Shown: piece by piece, positions 16,546-24,343 of the stretch | Numbering within the stretch: the stretch's first letter is position 1 | How the letters are laid out: the number at the start of each line of letters is the position of its first letter | DNA from: Mycobacterium montefiorense | GTDB taxonomy: Bacteria; Actinomycetota; Actinomycetes; Mycobacteriales; Mycobacteriaceae | Length of the DNA stretch: 64,000 nucleotides | Assembly: GCF_003112775.1 (NCBI RefSeq) | Contig: NZ_BFCH01000021.1 | Coordinates: forward strand, 1-64,000 | Direction: 5' to 3' | The notes under the pieces: generated by a model | What the model was told of the DNA's origin: nothing | Seen by the model: the letters and a program-made list of their open reading frames with translations, nothing else | The model's database searches: none | Program-made: the position numbers and the translations under genes

Positions 16546-18114
16546 TTACTTACGGCGGCGGCCGGTACCGAAGATGTTTTTCACCACTTCGCGAATCGCG
16601 GTGTTGATGCCGCTTTTCACGGTCGGGTTCTGCAGCACTTCTTCCCACATGGCCGGGCCCTTTGGCTCCGCGGGCGCGGGCATCGGCGGTATGTCGTAGG
16701 GGTCCGGATACGGCGCGGGGTCGAGCTTGCCCGGCGGCGGGGCCTGCCGCGGCGGCGGGGCCGGTTGCGCCGCTTCGGGTTCCGGCGGCTGCTGGATCGT
16801 CTGACCGTACTTCGCGTGCAGCGGGCTTGCCTTGGCCGCCTTGGTGATGTCACCGGTGCCGATGGCGCCCATCAGCGACCGCGGCACTCGCATGCGCGTC
16901 CAGGCAACCGGCGTCGGCGCCCCCTTTTCCGATAGCACGGTGACGACTGCCTCACCGATTCCCAGCGACGTCAGCGCCGACTCCAGGTCGTAGACATCGG
17001 TTTTCGGATAGGTACGGACGGTCTTGGACAGCGCCTTTTGGTCGTCGGGGGTGAACGCCCGCAGCGCGTGCTGGACCCGTGCGCCCAGCTGCGAGAGCAC
17101 ATCGTTGGGCAGATCGGTGGGCAGCTGGGTGCAGAAGAACACCCCGACGCCCTTGGAACGGATCAGCTTGACGGTCTGCTCAACCTGTTCGAGGAACGCT
17201 TTCGACGCGTCGGTGAATAACAGGTGCGCCTCGTCGAAGAAGAACACCAGCTTGGGTTTGTCGACGTCACCGACCTCGGGAAGTACGGCAAACAGATCCG
17301 CCAGCACCCACATCAAGAAGGTGGAGAAGATGACCGGACGCAACGACTGACCGCTGAATTCGAGCAGCGAGATGACGCCGCGGCCCTGGTCATCGACGCG
17401 CAGCAGATCCTGCGGGTCGAGCTTCGGCTCGCCGAAGAACGTGTCGCCGCCCTCGGATTCGAGATTCAGCAAGGCGCGCAGGATGACGCCCGCCGTCGTC
17501 GACGACACCCCGCCAAGGGATTTCAGGTCGTCCTTGCCCTCGTCGCTGGCGAGGTGGCTGATGGCATTGCGCAGATTGTTCAGCGTGACCAGCGGACGGT
17601 TACCCTCCTTCGCCCAGTGAAAAATGAGCCCAAGGGTGGACTCTTGAGTCGCATTGAGCCCCAACACCTTTGACAACAGCACCGGACCGAAGCTGGCGAC
17701 AGTCGCCCGTATCGGCACCCCGACCCCGTCGGTGCCCAGCGATAAGAACTCCACCGGGAATCCGGTGGCCAACCAGTTATCGCCGGTGTCTTGGGCGCGC
17801 GCCGCGGTCTTGTCGTTGGCCTCCCCCGGCCGCGACAAGCCCGACAGGTCGCCCTTCACGTCGGCCATCAACACCGAGACGCCTGCGGCACTGAGCTGCT
17901 CGGCGATCAGCTGCAGCGTTTTTGTCTTCCCGGTCCCGGTCGCCCCGGCTACCAGTCCGTGCCTGTTGACGGTGGCCAGCGGGATGCGAATCTGCGCGGT
18001 CGGGTCGGCGGCGCCGTCGACCACGACGGTGCCCAATTCCAGTGCCTGGCCTTCGACGGCGTAGCCGCTCGCGATCCGCTGCGCGGGTCCGTTGGCCGCT
18101 GATTCGGTGGTCAT
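16546..18114 (-). CDS. HerA/DUF853-type ATPase (Rv2510c homologue)
   Basis: 522 residues from the ATG at 18114 (MTTESAANGP); the frame is open further upstream, but that part overlaps orn on the other strand and has no coding look. Walker A GATGTGKTKTLQ at about 57-68, Walker B LVFFFDEAHLLF near 290, and a HerA-like core with RSKGVGVFFCTQLPTDLP. The C-terminal region has a Pro/Gln-rich stretch and a basic end (GTGRRRK). The DUF853 family resembles hexameric DNA-translocating ATPases; its role is not defined in mycobacteria. Confidence 0.88.
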   Translation of the reverse strand: MTTESAANGPAQRIASGYAVEGQALELGTVVVDGAADPTAQIRIPLATVNRHGLVAGATGTGKTKTLQLIAEQLSAAGVSVLMADVKGDLSGLSRPGEANDKTAARAQDTGDNWLATGFPVEFLSLGTDGVGVPIRATVASFGPVLLSKVLGLNATQESTLGLIFHWAKEGNRPLVTLNNLRNAISHLASDEGKDDLKSLGGVSSTTAGVILRALLNLESEGGDTFFGEPKLDPQDLLRVDDQGRGVISLLEFSGQSLRPVIFSTFLMWVLADLFAVLPEVGDVDKPKLVFFFDEAHLLFTDASKAFLEQVEQTVKLIRSKGVGVFFCTQLPTDLPNDVLSQLGARVQHALRAFTPDDQKALSKTVRTYPKTDVYDLESALTSLGIGEAVVTVLSEKGAPTPVAWTRMRVPRSLMGAIGTGDITKAAKASPLHAKYGQTIQQPPEPEAAQPAPPPRQAPPPGKLDPAPYPDPYDIPPMPAPAEPKGPAMWEEVLQNPTVKSGINTAIREVVKNIFGTGRRRK

Positions 18115-18210
18115 CGCGCTCCGCCCCTGTCGCCCGAAAGTTGCAACGGTCAACACTACTTGCCAGGGGGAGGCAGGTGCAGGTCGTGACGTGGGCCTAA
18201 TGTGAGCGCT

Positions 18211-18858
18211 GTGCGTGACGAACTGGTGTGGATCGACTGCGAGATGACCGGCTTGGAATTGGGCTCGGACAAATTGATCGAGATCGCGGCCCTGGTCACC
18301 GACGCCGATCTGAATATTCTCGGCGATGGCGTCGACGTGGTGATCCACGCCGACGACGCCGCCCTGTCGTCGATGATCGACGTGGTCACCGAAATGCACA
18401 CCCGCTCGGGGTTGATCAACGAGGTGCGGGCCTCCACCGTCGACCTGGCCACCGCCGAGGCGATGGTGCTCGATTACATCGGCAAGCACGTCTCGCAGCC
18501 CAAGACAGCGCCGTTGGCCGGCAATTCGATCGCCACCGATCGCGCGTTCCTTACCCGCGATATGCCCGCCCTGGACTCGTTTCTGCACTACCGGATGATC
18601 GACGTCAGCTCGATCAAGGAACTCTGCCGCCGCTGGTACCCACGCGTTTACTACGGCCAGCCGGCAAAGGGGCTGGCACACCGGGCGCTAGCAGACATCC
18701 GCGAATCCATCCGCGAGCTGCAGTTCTACCGGCGTACCGCGTTCGTGCCCCTGCCGGGGCCTTCTACCAGCGAGATCGCGGCGGTGGCCGCCGAGTTAGA
18801 GGGCAACGACGGCGCGCGTGAGGAAATCGATTCGGCCGCCGAGCCACCGAACCGCTAG
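18211..18858 (+). CDS. orn: Oligoribonuclease
   Basis: 215 residues from the GTG at 18211, matching the usual Orn length; a GTG at 18202 adds three residues. DEDDh exonuclease: Exo I VWIDCEMTGLE near 6-16, Exo II GNSIATDRAFL near 110, Exo III HRALADIRESIREL near 157 with the catalytic His. Degrades 2-5-nt RNAs, including pGpG from c-di-GMP breakdown, in the cytoplasm. Divergent from the HerA-like gene; followed at once by tRNA-His, as in other mycobacteria. Confidence 0.95.
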   Translation: MRDELVWIDCEMTGLELGSDKLIEIAALVTDADLNILGDGVDVVIHADDAALSSMIDVVTEMHTRSGLINEVRASTVDLATAEAMVLDYIGKHVSQPKTAPLAGNSIATDRAFLTRDMPALDSFLHYRMIDVSSIKELCRRWYPRVYYGQPAKGLAHRALADIRESIRELQFYRRTAFVPLPGPSTSEIAAVAAELEGNDGAREEIDSAAEPPNR

Positions 18859-18892
18859 TATCGACAGTCGCCGCTTGTTAGCACGCGGTCAT

Positions 18893-18969
18893 GGTGGGTG
18901 TAGTTCAGCTGGTAGAGCGTCAGGTTGTGATCCTGAATGTCGCGGGTTCGAGTCCCGTCACTCACCCCA
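18893..18969 (+). tRNA. tRNA-His (GTG anticodon)
   Basis: Full cloverleaf: acceptor 18894-18900 pairs with 18959-18965, D arm AGCTGGTAGAGCG region, anticodon loop TTGTGAT with GTG, T loop TTCGAGT. The extra G-1 (18893) faces C73 (18966), the identity element of tRNA-His, and CCA (18967-18969) is encoded. Confidence 0.97.
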
Positions 18970-18970
18970 C

Positions 18971-19005
18971 AAGGTCAGGGGGCATGTCCGCCCCCTGACC
19001 TTTTT
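18971..19005 (+). terminator. Rho-independent terminator after tRNA-His
   Basis: A perfect 12-bp stem (18971-18982 with 18991-19002), 8-nt loop, then a run of T. It starts 1-2 bp after the tRNA 3' CCA. Confidence 0.93.
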
Positions 19006-19255
19006 GCTTCCCCAGAGCTGTTGCGCGCCGACAGCGCACGGAAACCGGCGCTCGTCTAGCCTCGAAACCCATCCGGAATTGCCACCTATTGTGTTGTAGT
19101 GCAATGGATTTACGATGATTGCACCGACCTCGATCACCCGCGTCGCCAGCGGATCCGCAAGCCGGAGCGCACCTGCCAGCCGATATTTGCCAGCGCCGCG
19201 TTTCCGCCTGACCAGATGGCGTAATATCACCGCATTACTTAGCTACGGAGTGGTC

Positions 19256-19369
19256 ATGTCTGGTCTGAAATGCAAAGTCGCGCTCGCTCTGGTTCTCGCG
19301 TTCACGGCCCCCGCCGCCTCGGGCTGCACGTTCACCGTCGTGTGCGACCCACTCTTCACCTGCGCCTAA
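19256..19369 (+). CDS. Possible small exported Cys-containing peptide
   Basis: 37 residues, ATG preceded by CGGAG six bases upstream. A hydrophobic leader (KCKVALALVLAFTAPAASG) is followed by a Cys and then C-x6-C-x5-C spacing. It could be a small secreted or lipid-anchored peptide; ASGC is a poor lipobox because -3 is Ala, not Leu. No homologue comes to mind; start and coding status rest only on RBS, leader and reading frame. The remaining bases between tRNA-His and this frame (19006-19255) show nothing else. Confidence 0.4.
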   Translation: MSGLKCKVALALVLAFTAPAASGCTFTVVCDPLFTCA

Positions 19370-19403
19370 GCCAAGGCGTAAAACGCCTGCCCCACAAGCG
19401 GAC

Positions 19404-20600
19404 TCAGGTGGCGGCGTTGCCCGCTTTCCACTGCGGCCACGGGATGTTCCAGTCACCCAGACCCTCGGTGCCCGGAAGCGTCGACCCGACCGTGTTGACG
19501 ACCTCGACGATGTCGCCGCTCTTGCTGTGGTCGTAGAACCACTCGGCGTTGCTCGGGCTCACGTTCAGGCAGCCATGGCTGGTGTTGGTATGGCCTTGCG
19601 CGCCGACCGACCACGGCGCGGAGTGTACGAAGACGCCGCTGTACGACATCTGCGTGGCCCAGTCGACCTCGGTGCGATATCCGTTGGGCGAGTTGACCGG
19701 AACCCCGTAGGTCGACGAGTCCATGATGATGTGCCGGTACCGGCCACCGATGATGTAGAAGCCGTTGGCCGTCGGGGTGCTGTCCTTACCCATCGACGTT
19801 GGCATTGTCTTCACGACTTCACCGTTGACCCGGACGGTGACCATCTTCGTGTTGTCGTCGGCGGTGGAGATGATCTCGTCGCCGATCGTGAAGTGGGTCT
19901 TGACGTTGTCCTCACCGAACATCCCGTCGCCCAGGTCGACGCCGTAGGTGTTGACCGCCACGTCGACGGCCGTTCCCGACTTCCAGAAATGCTCTGGGCG
20001 CCAACGGACTTCGCGATTGTTCAGCCAGTAGAACGCACCCTCGACCGGCGGGTTGGTGGTGATTTTGATGGCCTTCTGCGCCGCGGCACGGTCCGCGATG
20101 TTCTCGTCGAACCGGATCGCTACCGGCTCGCCGATGCCGACGACCTCGCCGTCGCCTGGAGCCGCGTAGGGCATCGTCAAGTGCGCGGGTGAACTGGTCG
20201 CGAAGCTCATCTGGCGGCCCGCGGCGCCGCCCAGCCCGAGCGCCTTCACGCTGAGCGTGTAGCGCCGGTTGTAGCCGAGCTGCTCGGTGGTCGACCAGTG
20301 CAATCCATCGGGGCTGAGTTGGCCGGTGATCGGCTTGCCGTTGTCGTTGACCATCGACACCGACGCCAGCACGCCGTAGGCAACGTTGACCGTCACCGGC
20401 GCGTCGACCGTGACACCGACGGCGCCGTCAGACACCGAGGAGGTGAGCTTGGGCACCAGCAGATCGGCAAACGGTGTGCCCTTGTCAAAAATCACCTTCG
20501 CCGGCGCGGCAGTGTGGCTACTGCTACAGGAGACGCCAATGATGGCAAACGTGGCTAACGCAGCAGCCAGCCACGATCGACGTCTGCGCAAAGGCGTCAT
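19404..20600 (-). CDS. ldtB: L,D-transpeptidase, LdtMt2 type lipoprotein
   Basis: 398 residues from the ATG at 20600. N-terminal signal with lipobox IGVSC near residue 25, so a lipid-anchored extracytoplasmic protein. Two Ig-like domains (about 40-240) precede the YkuD catalytic domain with HTNTSHGCLNVS near 345; the Cys is the nucleophile and the SHGC motif is intact. It makes 3-3 cross-links in peptidoglycan and is the target class of carbapenems. Order and length fit M. tuberculosis Rv2518c (lppS/LdtMt2). The 290 bp upstream to tRNA-Lys are AT-rich near 20650-20680 and contain no gene. Confidence 0.93.
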   Translation of the reverse strand: MTPLRRRRSWLAAALATFAIIGVSCSSSHTAAPAKVIFDKGTPFADLLVPKLTSSVSDGAVGVTVDAPVTVNVAYGVLASVSMVNDNGKPITGQLSPDGLHWSTTEQLGYNRRYTLSVKALGLGGAAGRQMSFATSSPAHLTMPYAAPGDGEVVGIGEPVAIRFDENIADRAAAQKAIKITTNPPVEGAFYWLNNREVRWRPEHFWKSGTAVDVAVNTYGVDLGDGMFGEDNVKTHFTIGDEIISTADDNTKMVTVRVNGEVVKTMPTSMGKDSTPTANGFYIIGGRYRHIIMDSSTYGVPVNSPNGYRTEVDWATQMSYSGVFVHSAPWSVGAQGHTNTSHGCLNVSPSNAEWFYDHSKSGDIVEVVNTVGSTLPGTEGLGDWNIPWPQWKAGNAAT

Positions 20601-20892
20601 CAAGTGACCTTCCAAAACATGCCTGCTTATGAACCGGTCACCGCTGACCTTGAATAGTTACAAATATTCTAAAGGGTTACACCCCGTGCTCATGGCAACT
20701 CAACAGGTTTTCTCCGGCCGCCTGGACGTTCAAGAGCGTCGACACGAGCCCCGTGACAGTAAGGCAGGATCGCGAGGGTCCGCAAAACGCGGCACGGTCG
20801 CCTGACGAGCAGGCTCTACACTGGGAAGTCCAGCGATTTCGCTCTGCGACAGAATGCCTGTTAAAGTCGCAACGCGGTCTCGGCCGGCCAAG

Positions 20893-20969
<77 letters not shown>

Positions 20970-20989
20970 AAACGTGGTACATAGCCACC

Positions 20990-21118
20990 CTAGGCGTTCT
21001 GATCCATCGTTAATTCATCGGAAATGAGCCTGTCCAGCAGGTCTGCAACCTCGTTGCGGACCTTGCCCCGGCGCATGTCCACATCCTGGGTCAGGCTGAC
21101 CTTCGCGCTATGTGGAGT
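20990..21118 (-). pseudogene. Tyrosine integrase remnant 1 (C-terminal end only)
   Basis: Minus-strand frame ending with a TAG at 20990-20992 encodes HSAKVSLTQDVDMRRGKV followed by RNEVADLLDRLISDE and a short extra tail. It aligns with the end of the second integrase copy (22924), which reads HAKVSMTQDVYMRRGKVRSEVADLLDRLSADE. Only the last 40 or so codons survive, and the catalytic Tyr codon is changed to Asp (QDVDM for QDVYM). Upstream of it all integrase similarity stops. Confidence 0.8.
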
Positions 21119-21218
21119 CGAGCCGACTTTCCACCAAAGCAATGGAGGCTATCAAGGCGATCGCAGGCTCGAACGGCCGGCGCTTGATGTGGGAAACACG
21201 CGCCGGGCAGCGACGGTC

Positions 21219-22034
21219 CTACCCTCCGTCGCCCCTAGGAATAGTGGCTCTGCCCATGCGTCGCGGTTCCTGACGCGGCGCCGGATCACGGCTCATCACT
21301 GCCAAAGCCTCTCTTCCGTATGCACGTACCTCTTCGGGAACCAACTGCCACGACCTGTGGCTCGCGTCTTGCAGCTCACGCTGCAGGAGTTGCATCCGCC
21401 CCCTGTCACTGCCACCACCGAGTCGCGCAGCCTCGTGCGCCGCGTCCACGACGGTGCAAGCCAACAACGCGGCATCGTCCAAGTGCCGCTCGCGATCACG
21501 CGAATCAGCCTTGTAGGCAGCTCCTTTCAGCACCAACGCCCCCAGGGTGTCAGGAATGCTGAATGTAAGACTGTTCTCTCCATCGCGCGTAATCGTGCAG
21601 TCGACAGTCTTGCGCAGCGCTGATGTACCGGCGGGCACTTGGAATAGCTTGCGGCCTCGCACTTCTGGAACGTTATCTGGCGGAAGGCGATCCGCAACCA
21701 TCACGTCGATGACATCATCCCCGCGAGTGAACCGATGTATTGGGCCCTTCCCGGTGGGAAATTGGATCTTGTAGTTAAGACTCTCCAGGGAATCCCTCGC
21801 GGCTGGGAACGTTATCGCGCCCGTCTCGATATGGAGAACCATATCGATGTCCGTCGTTGCTCTGTTGGCGGCGAGGCCAGCATGGGTGACGTGTAGCTGA
21901 ACCATCAGGCCGCCGATGAGCGTCCAACGGTCGCCCGGAATGACCTCGAGCAACTCGACCGCCTGCGGCCAGGGGGGACCCCAGCCGCCCTCAGGCATAG
22001 CTATCGTCCATTGCGGACGTTCGGGGCTAGACAC
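21219..22034 (-). CDS. AbiEii/MenT-like nucleotidyltransferase (putative toxin)
   Basis: 271 residues from the GTG at 22034, chosen because GAGGG lies six bases upstream and 14 bp separate it from the preceding stop. Residues 38-66 carry a nucleotidyltransferase signature: LIGGLMVQLHV, then R-A-T-T-D-I-D with Asp62 and Asp64 as likely metal ligands, followed by VIDVMVADRLP. This is the pattern of the AbiEii/AbiGii toxin and MenT families, which modify tRNA 3' ends or other RNAs. The C-terminal half is helical with no named domain. The upstream HTH gene is the likely antitoxin. Specific activity is inference. Confidence 0.75.
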   Translation of the reverse strand: MSSPERPQWTIAMPEGGWGPPWPQAVELLEVIPGDRWTLIGGLMVQLHVTHAGLAANRATTDIDMVLHIETGAITFPAARDSLESLNYKIQFPTGKGPIHRFTRGDDVIDVMVADRLPPDNVPEVRGRKLFQVPAGTSALRKTVDCTITRDGENSLTFSIPDTLGALVLKGAAYKADSRDRERHLDDAALLACTVVDAAHEAARLGGGSDRGRMQLLQRELQDASHRSWQLVPEEVRAYGREALAVMSRDPAPRQEPRRMGRATIPRGDGG

Positions 22035-22047
22035 GTAGGCCCTCGCG

Positions 22048-22734
22048 TTAGGCCGCCACAGCGGCAATCAAACTGCTGGCTTCACGCAATCCGGCAGCGC
22101 TTTCTCGTGTATTGAGAGAGCCCGCTAGATCCAAAAACACTGCGGCGACAGGAGTGGCCCCATCTTCAAACGCCTCCTCGACGCTCACCCCGCGCAAGAT
22201 CACGTTGCCAGAAGGATCCTCGATTAGCCCGTATTTCTCCTTCAGGGTTTCTACCTCCGACAGTCGCACATAACCATCGAGATATCGCTCGGCGCCAGTC
22301 AGCCCCAACTGCCTTAGCTGGGCGTCACTCAAGGCCGCACCACCCGTAGGAACGACATACTCCCCAAGGTCATCAAGCTGAGACTCCCGCGCGCGGAAAC
22401 GCCTTACCTGAGCGCGACCCCCCGCAAGATGCTCAAGGTCTTCCGCCGTGAGCCGTCGAAGTCGATGCATCAAACGTGTTCGTTCCGCCGAGGACAGCCA
22501 AGCCGCGTCTTTACCCGACAAAACACTGAGCGCCGCCCACGTGACCCTCTCCGACCACGGCCGCCCCTGGCGGCGCTGGGCGCGAGCTAACCGGTGCACT
22601 TCTGAGGCATCAAGCACCAACGTCCTACCCACATAACGCGAGCCCTGAAGACGGCCCTCAGCAGCCAGTCGACGCACTTGACGCGTCGAAACCCCAAGAA
22701 TCTGGGACGCAGTGTATGACGTTACGTCTGTCAT
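22048..22734 (-). CDS. HTH protein, putative antitoxin of the nucleotidyltransferase
   Basis: 228 residues from the ATG at 22734 (MTDVTSYTASQILGVS). The first 50 residues form an excisionase/MerR-like HTH (YTASQILGVSTRQVRRLAAEGRL, then GRTLVLDASEVHRLA), the rest is helical and acidic toward the end. It stands 14 bp upstream of the nucleotidyltransferase gene in one operon. A palindrome (22735-22766) overlaps the promoter and start, fitting autorepression. The DNA-binding part could also be an old excisionase recruited as regulator. Not of the classical AbiEi winged-HTH type as far as I can see. Confidence 0.7.
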   Translation of the reverse strand: MTDVTSYTASQILGVSTRQVRRLAAEGRLQGSRYVGRTLVLDASEVHRLARAQRRQGRPWSERVTWAALSVLSGKDAAWLSSAERTRLMHRLRRLTAEDLEHLAGGRAQVRRFRARESQLDDLGEYVVPTGGAALSDAQLRQLGLTGAERYLDGYVRLSEVETLKEKYGLIEDPSGNVILRGVSVEEAFEDGATPVAAVFLDLAGSLNTRESAAGLREASSLIAAVAA

Positions 22735-22766
22735 ACACATATGGTCCCTTATCAGACGATATGTGT
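22735..22766 (-). promoter_or_regulatory. Palindromic operator of the toxin-antitoxin pair
   Basis: 8-bp perfect arms ACACATAT (22735-22742) and ATATGTGT (22759-22766) separated by 16 bp, immediately in front of the ATG at 22734. A TTGACA -35-like box on the minus strand overlaps the distal arm. Typical layout for an autoregulated toxin-antitoxin operon. Confidence 0.6.
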
Positions 22767-22872
22767 CAATAACAGCACGTAAAGCACGGTACACGTACAT
22801 TTGTACACGTTTACGACGTCCACGAGCATGAGCAGCACCAGCAGCGCGATCACCTACAGAACGCGGTATGGT

Positions 22873-22886
22873 GGCGCACCACAAAC
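22873..22886 (+). repeat. Internal copy of the tRNA-Lys end/att junction (14 bp)
   Basis: GGCGCACCACAAAC is identical to 20960-20973 (last tRNA bases plus the next four). The following 40 bp (to about 22935) also resemble 20974-21017, both ending in an integrase 3' end with ATTCATCGG. It looks like a decayed internal att site between two related elements. Confidence 0.65.
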
Positions 22887-22923
22887 CGGGTAACTAGCCC
22901 AGCTAGGTAATCGGATCCATCGT

Positions 22924-23322
22924 TTATTCATCGGCACTGAGCCGGTCCAGCAAGTCCGCAACCTCGGAACGAACCTTCCCGCGGCGCATGTAAACGTCCT
23001 GGGTCATGCTGACCTTGGCGTGGCCGAGCTGGTCGGCGCCGATCCGCGCGCTCAACCCGGCGTCGTCGATCGCCGACGCCACCAACTTCCTGAAGCTGTG
23101 GAACTTCGCATCGGATACACCTAGTGCGTCGCGGACATCGCGCCAGTCGCGGCCGAAATTATTCGAGTCGCGCCACGTGCCCAGCGTCGACGCAAAGATC
23201 GCCTGATGCCCTCCTACATATGGGAGCGCGCGGCGCGCCCTGAGCATGTCTGTCGCGACCTTCGGCAACTTTAGGGTCCGAACGCTGGACTCCGTTGATC
23301 TTGTTTGCCGCTGTACGGACAC
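22924..23322 (-). pseudogene. Tyrosine integrase remnant 2 (C-terminal catalytic part)
   Basis: Encodes about 125 residues of a phage-type integrase: VRTLKLPKVATDML, GRDWRDVRDALG, the H-x-x-R box FHSFRKL, LGHAKVSMTQDVYM with box III His and the Tyr nucleophile, and a helical end DLLDRLSADE. The N-terminal arm and core-binding domains and the first catalytic Arg are missing, because upstream (from about 23300) the sequence changes to an unrelated reading frame. It is therefore inactive by itself. Confidence 0.82.
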
Positions 23323-23758
23323 CCGACGCGCTCATTTTGTGTTGGACTCCGCCGGCGAAGCGGCCATTGATGATTCGGTTAGCGTCATATCCCGGAGCAT
23401 GAGCATTGGAACGCAGAATAAGTTGATGCCGCCAGCGGACGTTGCGAAGGTTGTACGCCTGCGAATCGAGATGCTCGAACAGGTGGCCGCGGAATTGGCC
23501 CAGCGCCCCGGATGCCCCGTCGGGGCCGCGTTTCTGCAGTGTCTCGGCGGCAACACGCTTGAGCCAGTCGTTATCGGTGCTGGCCGCCGGTACTTCTCGA
23601 ATTCGTTTCAAGACAAGTTCAGCGTCGCTGGCGCGCTGACGTAGCCATGCCGCGCGCGCAGCTGTACCCGCCCCGGCAGCAACGCTGGCAGCACCCCGAG
23701 CAGCAGATCCGCCGGAACGATCAGGTTCGTCCGGCGCCGCCGCCCAACTCTCCAGCAA
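23280..23758 (-). pseudogene. Truncated unknown gene fused out of frame to the integrase tail
   Basis: From the ATG at 23758 the frame encodes about 155 residues with coding character, including RGHLFEHLDSQAYNLRN and YDANRIINGRFAGGVQHKMS, a motif-like segment whose family I do not recognise. Near 23300 it enters the integrase region in another frame and continues as non-native sequence to 23159, so the original C terminus is lost. A deletion between this gene and the integrase is the simplest explanation. It is preceded by the 58-residue gene at 23775-23951 (16-bp gap). Confidence 0.55.
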
Positions 23759-23774
23759 AACGGCAAGGCAGAAA

Positions 23775-23951
23775 TCAAGCGTGCTTACATCCCGCTATCA
23801 AGTCGTCGAGCGCCTCAAGATCCGTCGTGCGCGGGTGCCAATACCGCGGAGCGCGATCAGCCTCTGCAACACGGATAATCGCACGCTGCTCCGGCGGCAG
23901 ACGCCGCAGTGCCATCTCCCACCGCACACCTCGACGCCATCCGATGCTCAC
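23775..23951 (-). CDS. Small protein of unknown function in the island
   Basis: 58 residues from the GTG at 23951, supported by AAAGGAG five bases upstream. Basic, with WRRGVRWEMALRRLPPEQRAIIRVAE and a TTDLEALDDLIAGCKHA end; no Cys pairs, signal or membrane segment. Lies directly before the truncated gene at 23758, probably one operon. No family recognised. Confidence 0.55.
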   Translation of the reverse strand: MSIGWRRGVRWEMALRRLPPEQRAIIRVAEADRAPRYWHPRTTDLEALDDLIAGCKHA

Positions 23952-24072
23952 GTCCACTCCTTTGCCACGCGGCCAATCCTGTCACAGTGTGGGGACATTT
24001 CGTCCTTGCTGCTATGTCATCAGCTGCCGCGAGTGCAGGCCAGAAAGCACGTACCACAACTGGAGGTGGTGC

Positions 24073-24333
24073 CTACACCAATGGACGACTGCAGGCCGCG
24101 GCCGGGCCCGAGCGCCCGGCTAGAACGCGACGGAATCGATCCGGTCGTCGCAGCACGTCGCTGAAAAAGCCCTTGAGGTCGAGGGCGTTCAGTATCTGTT
24201 GCGTTGCGTTGCGTTGCGTTGCGACGGCGTCGAATCCGGTGGCCTCGGCGATGGCGCCCGCGGTGACCGGGCACCGGGTTTTCTCCCAAATGTGCGTGGC
24301 CGCTCTGATGACTGCTTGCTCACGTAGGTTCAC
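24073..24333 (-). CDS. Small HTH-like protein with a 5-bp tandem repeat in its coding sequence
   Basis: 86 residues from the GTG at 24333, 10 bp after the previous stop. LREQAVIRAATHIWEKTRCPVTAGAIAEATGFD looks like a winged or tri-helical HTH of the replication or transcription-regulator kind. It is interrupted by ATQRNATQQ, encoded by five copies of a GTTGC repeat (plus strand 24198-24222). Gain or loss of one repeat would shift the frame. The C-terminal tail is RRPDRFRRVLAGRSG. Function unknown; the HTH reading is moderate. Confidence 0.5.
   Translation of the reverse strand: MNLREQAVIRAATHIWEKTRCPVTAGAIAEATGFDAVATQRNATQQILNALDLKGFFSDVLRRPDRFRRVLAGRSGPAAACSRPLV
24198..24222. repeat. Five tandem copies of GTTGC
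   Basis: A perfect pentanucleotide array inside the small HTH-like gene. Because the unit is not a multiple of three, slipped-strand change alters the downstream reading frame. Confidence 0.95.
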
Positions 24334-24343
24334 GACGCGGACG

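Noticed and set aside
18115..18681. N-terminal extension of the HerA-like ATPase
   Set aside because: It overlaps orn on the other strand; sequence lacks coding character, and the family starts at MTTES.
23857..24057. 66-codon frame overlapping the 58-residue gene
   Set aside because: Antiparallel composition and no RBS; the overlapping frame at 23951 has a strong RBS.
24198..24222. Possible CRISPR or VNTR array
   Set aside because: The unit is only 5 bp with no spacers; it is a simple tandem repeat within a gene. I see no CRISPR array anywhere in the window.
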